From the NCBI RefSeq assembly GCF_000834655.1, contig NZ_JXQQ01000018.1:1-64000 (forward strand): DNA of 64,000 nt. Direction: 5' to 3'. Of this stretch, positions 61,892 to 64,000 are shown piece after piece. Source of the DNA: Variovorax paradoxus. GTDB lineage: Bacteria > Pseudomonadota > Gammaproteobacteria > Burkholderiales > Burkholderiaceae_C. The notes under the pieces were generated by a model that worked only from the letters and a program-made list of their open reading frames with translations, searched no databases and had not been told where the DNA came from. Each line of letters opens with the position of its first letter. Position 1 is the stretch's first letter. The position numbers were made by a program, and so were the translations under genes.

Positions 61892-62335
61892 ATGAACCGC
61901 AACGACGTCACCGAAAAGATCATCACCGTGAAGGTGTCCAAGGGCATCCAGTGGGCCGACGTGGCCAGGAAGGTCGGCCAGTCCAAGGAGTGGACCACCG
62001 CCGCGTGCCTCGGCCAGATGACGCTCGACGACAAGCAGGCCAAGGTCGTCGGCAGGATCTTCGGCCTCACCGCGGAAGAGCAGAAGTGGCTCCAGGTCGT
62101 GCCCTACAAGGGCTCGCTCCCCACGCCCGTGCCGACCGACCCGCTCATCTACCGCTGGTACGAGATCGTGAGCGTGTACGGCACCACCATCAAGGAGCTG
62201 ATCCACGAGGAGTTCGGCGACGGCATCATGAGCGCGATCGACTTCAGCATGGACATCCAGCGCCAGGCCGACCCGAAGGGCGACCGCGTCAACGTGGTGC
62301 TGTCGGGCAAGTTCCTGCCGTACAAGACCTACTGA
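61892..62335 (+). CDS. cynS: Cyanate hydratase (cyanase)
   Basis: 147-residue enzyme converting cyanate and bicarbonate to ammonia and carbon dioxide; a decamer in E. coli. The N-terminal helical half binds neighbouring subunits; catalytic residues R88, E91 (YRWYEIVSVYG) and S114 (GIMSAIDFSMDIQ) correspond to R96, E99 and S122 of E. coli. ATG 61892 follows AGGAGCC. No carbonic anhydrase (cynT) or CynR regulator is adjacent, so the gene stands alone. Confidence 0.96.
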   Translation: MNRNDVTEKIITVKVSKGIQWADVARKVGQSKEWTTAACLGQMTLDDKQAKVVGRIFGLTAEEQKWLQVVPYKGSLPTPVPTDPLIYRWYEIVSVYGTTIKELIHEEFGDGIMSAIDFSMDIQRQADPKGDRVNVVLSGKFLPYKTY

Positions 62336-62372
62336 CGCGGCCGCCGTCCGTCATGCGCGCCCAGCGCTTCGA

Positions 62373-63122
62373 TCACCAGGCATGCTCGGCCGACTTCGAC
62401 ACCATGCCCGGGCGAACCGGCATCGTGATGCCGTATCCCTCGATGGCGCCGGCCACCGATCGCGCGACGCTCTCGGCCGGCGTGGCAAGGCGCCGCCGGG
62501 TGCGCATGCGCTCGAAGCTGTAGCTCGCTGCGAGGCGCTCGGCCAACGGGTCGGCGAAGCCGGTCACGTCGGGGCTCACCACCGTGACATGCAGGTGGCC
62601 CGCATGCTCCTGGCGCAGCCCCTCGGATATCGCGTTCACCGCGTACTGCGTGCCGTGGTACACGGCCGCCTCGGGCGTCACGCCCTGCGCAGCCACGGGC
62701 ACCACGTTCACGATGTGCCCCCAGCCCTGCAGCTGCATCGTCGGCAGCACGGCCGCGATGCCGAGCAGCACGCCGCGCAGGTTCACATCGATCATGAGTT
62801 CCCACTCCTCGATCTTGCGGTTCCACAGCGGCGACATCGGCATCACGCCCGCCGCGTTGACCAGCACGTCGATCTGCCCGTGCGTGTCGAAGGCAAACTC
62901 GGCGAACGCCTCCACGCTGGGCCGGTGCGTCACATCGAGATGCTGAAAGCTCGCCGTGCCGCCCGTGGCGTTGATCTCGGCCGCGAGGGCTTCGAGCCTG
63001 TCGGTGCGCCGCGCCCCGAGCACCACGCTGGCCCCACGCCGCGCCAGCAGCCGCGCGGTGGCTTCGCCGATTCCGCTGCTCGCACCGGTGATGAGGACGA
63101 CTTTTTCCTGGATTGCGCTCAT
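62373..63122 (-). CDS. SDR family protein with substituted catalytic residues
   Basis: 249-residue classical-type short-chain dehydrogenase fold: TGASSGIG near residue 12, NAAG in VLVNAAGVMPMS, and RPGMVSK near the end. The active site is altered: the serine strand reads GHIVNVVPVAAQ (no Ser) and the Y-x-x-x-K motif reads YHGTQ, so Lys is Gln. The tyrosine remains. The protein may be a poor or non-catalytic binder, or use another residue. ATG 63122 is the first family-like start; a longer open frame runs upstream. No clear operon partner. Confidence 0.85.
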   Translation of the reverse strand: MSAIQEKVVLITGASSGIGEATARLLARRGASVVLGARRTDRLEALAAEINATGGTASFQHLDVTHRPSVEAFAEFAFDTHGQIDVLVNAAGVMPMSPLWNRKIEEWELMIDVNLRGVLLGIAAVLPTMQLQGWGHIVNVVPVAAQGVTPEAAVYHGTQYAVNAISEGLRQEHAGHLHVTVVSPDVTGFADPLAERLAASYSFERMRTRRRLATPAESVARSVAGAIEGYGITMPVRPGMVSKSAEHAW

Positions 63123-63583
63123 ACAAAACTCCTCGTGCTGGGTGGTGGACCATGGCGCGAAGGGTGCGCCGGGCATGGAGAGAAGTTTCGTGCGGACGGG
63201 GTGTGGAGCGGTATCCGGATCGAACGGGGTTCTTGCCTGATTCTGCGAAAACGCGACGCGGGAGGCGTGCGCTTGTTGGCGGATGTCTTGCCGAATCTCT
63301 GCGTCTGATTGACGCGAGCCAACCCCACCGCTACATTGCACTCGCCTCGTGATGAGCGAGGCCGGGTTTGACAGCCTGAAAGAACCGCGGTGAAAGCCGC
63401 ATACCCGCAATGGTTTGCGGCTTTTGCCATTCCGGCTTCCTTTAAGGCGGCTCGGATGGGAGGGCTCGCGCCCTGCCGGTTTCGCCTAGCGGTTCCCGGT
63501 CTGTCAACCCGTTCGAGCCGCCGCCTTCGTTTGACAGCGAACGCAGCGGTTGTAGCAAAGCTGAACCGACAGGGAGGGCCAAC
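63123..63583. other. Structured intergenic/leader region before a small unknown gene
   Basis: 461 bases without a supported gene. The left part carries the SDR promoter side. From 63361 on there are hairpins in close order: CCGCAA-TGGT-TTGCGG followed by CTTTTG (63405-63425), AGGGC-TCGC-GCCCT (63461-63474), and GGGTTTGACAG (63364-63374) facing CTGTCAACCC further on, with a second TTTGACAGC at 63530. It leads into AGGGAGG and ATG 63584, so it may be a long regulatory leader or small RNA. Confidence 0.5.
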
Positions 63584-63907
63584 ATGGCCGAGTCATCAAA
63601 CACTGCGCATGACAGTGCGGAGTTCAAACCCTTTGTATGGAACCCCCCTGAGGGGCTCGACCACAAAGAACGGCGATACGCCTTGTTCCTCAACGACGCG
63701 CGCGACGTGGTGCAGGGGGCGCACACGTTGATGGAGTTGCTCGCCTGGGATGAAGATCGACGCGATGAAGCGTGTTCATCGAACGGTCCTGCACCGCTGC
63801 TCGGCGCGGCCGACCGTGCATCGCTTCAGCGGCTGGCAATCGCCTCGCTCGGCATGTTGCACGCGGATATCGAATGCCAATGCGAGGGTTTGGAGAAAGC
63901 GCGCTGA
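63584..63907 (+). CDS. Small hypothetical protein
   Basis: 107 residues, no recognised domain. A charged N-terminal half (FVWNPPEGLDHKERRYALFL) is followed by NDARDVVQGAHTLMELLAWDED and a helical end (ASLQRLAIASLGMLHADIECQ) with two cysteines. Strong ribosome site AGGGAGG at 63571-63577. Preceded by the structured leader. No signal peptide. Confidence 0.6.
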   Translation: MAESSNTAHDSAEFKPFVWNPPEGLDHKERRYALFLNDARDVVQGAHTLMELLAWDEDRRDEACSSNGPAPLLGAADRASLQRLAIASLGMLHADIECQCEGLEKAR

Positions 63908-64000
63908 CGAAAGATCAGTTCGTGGACATTGCCCGGATCGCGCGCTGGAAGGCATTCGACACCTTGGGCAACTCCACAAGGGCGCGCTCGTTGCCGAAAG
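63874..64000 (+). CDS. Possible small gene overlapping the previous one, cut by the window end
   Basis: An open frame starting at ATG 63874 or 63880, inside the end of the preceding gene, reads MPMRGFGESALTKDQFVDI, then ARIARWKAFDTLGNSTRARS, to the edge. The overlap of about 30 bases suggests a coupled second small protein. Only about 42 residues are visible, too few to identify. Confidence 0.35.
   Translation, partial: MPMRGFGESALTKDQFVDIARIARWKAFDTLGNSTRARSLPK

Overview
This window looks like chromosomal DNA from a Variovorax-like member of the Comamonadaceae (Burkholderiales). The DNA is very GC-rich. It carries five tripartite-tricarboxylate-type (Bug) periplasmic binding proteins, many LysR regulators, and housekeeping genes in Burkholderiales style. 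The genus is an inference from gene content; no rRNA is present to confirm it.

Layout. 0-15.7 kb is mostly housekeeping: the end of rarA, a branched-chain amino acid ABC transporter (livHMGF), a Bug protein, a ferredoxin-type reductase, a tRNA-Leu(CAA), cysM, a Nudix hydrolase, tusA, galU, valS and yaaA. 15.8-19.5 kb holds a 2OG-Fe(II) oxygenase, an alpha/beta hydrolase, queF and an SDR. 19.6-33.0 kb is a catabolic island. It has two LysR regulators, an enolase-superfamily enzyme, a Bug protein and a clear arylmalonate decarboxylase homologue. These face a citryl-CoA-lyase-like / acyl-CoA dehydrogenase / MmgE-PrpD operon, which is followed by a double acyl-CoA dehydrogenase, another Bug protein and a CoA ligase. 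Together they suggest import, decarboxylation or racemisation, CoA activation and oxidation of a substituted carboxylate.

33-39.8 kb is mixed: DUF3606, a histidine-kinase-like orphan, topoisomerase IB, a purine nucleoside permease-like lipoprotein, dinB and a YiiX-like hydrolase. 40.0-45.3 kb is an orphan type VI secretion island: a long vgrG, a membrane-segment effector whose C-terminal toxin part is out of frame by one base, an intact AT-rich immunity-like gene and a frameshifted paralogue of it. 45.5-52.8 kb combines a LysR/Bug pair with a divergent tannase-like lipoprotein, a secreted hydrolase and a further Bug protein, suggesting extracellular ester hydrolysis followed by carboxylate uptake. 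52.8-55.1 kb has an epimerase, an O-methyltransferase and a TetR regulator. 55.1-60.6 kb is a lactate module: an MHS-type transporter, an FMN lactate dehydrogenase, a LysR regulator and lactate permease. 60.6-64 kb has a TetR regulator with a clear operator, a DUF1348 protein, cyanase, an unusual SDR, and a structured leader before a small unknown gene.

The most unusual non-coding signal is a family of six ~90 bp two-hairpin repeats between 4.8 and 26.1 kb. Every copy begins 0-14 bases after a stop codon and points the same way as the gene it follows. I see no CRISPR array, rRNA, insertion sequence or prophage.
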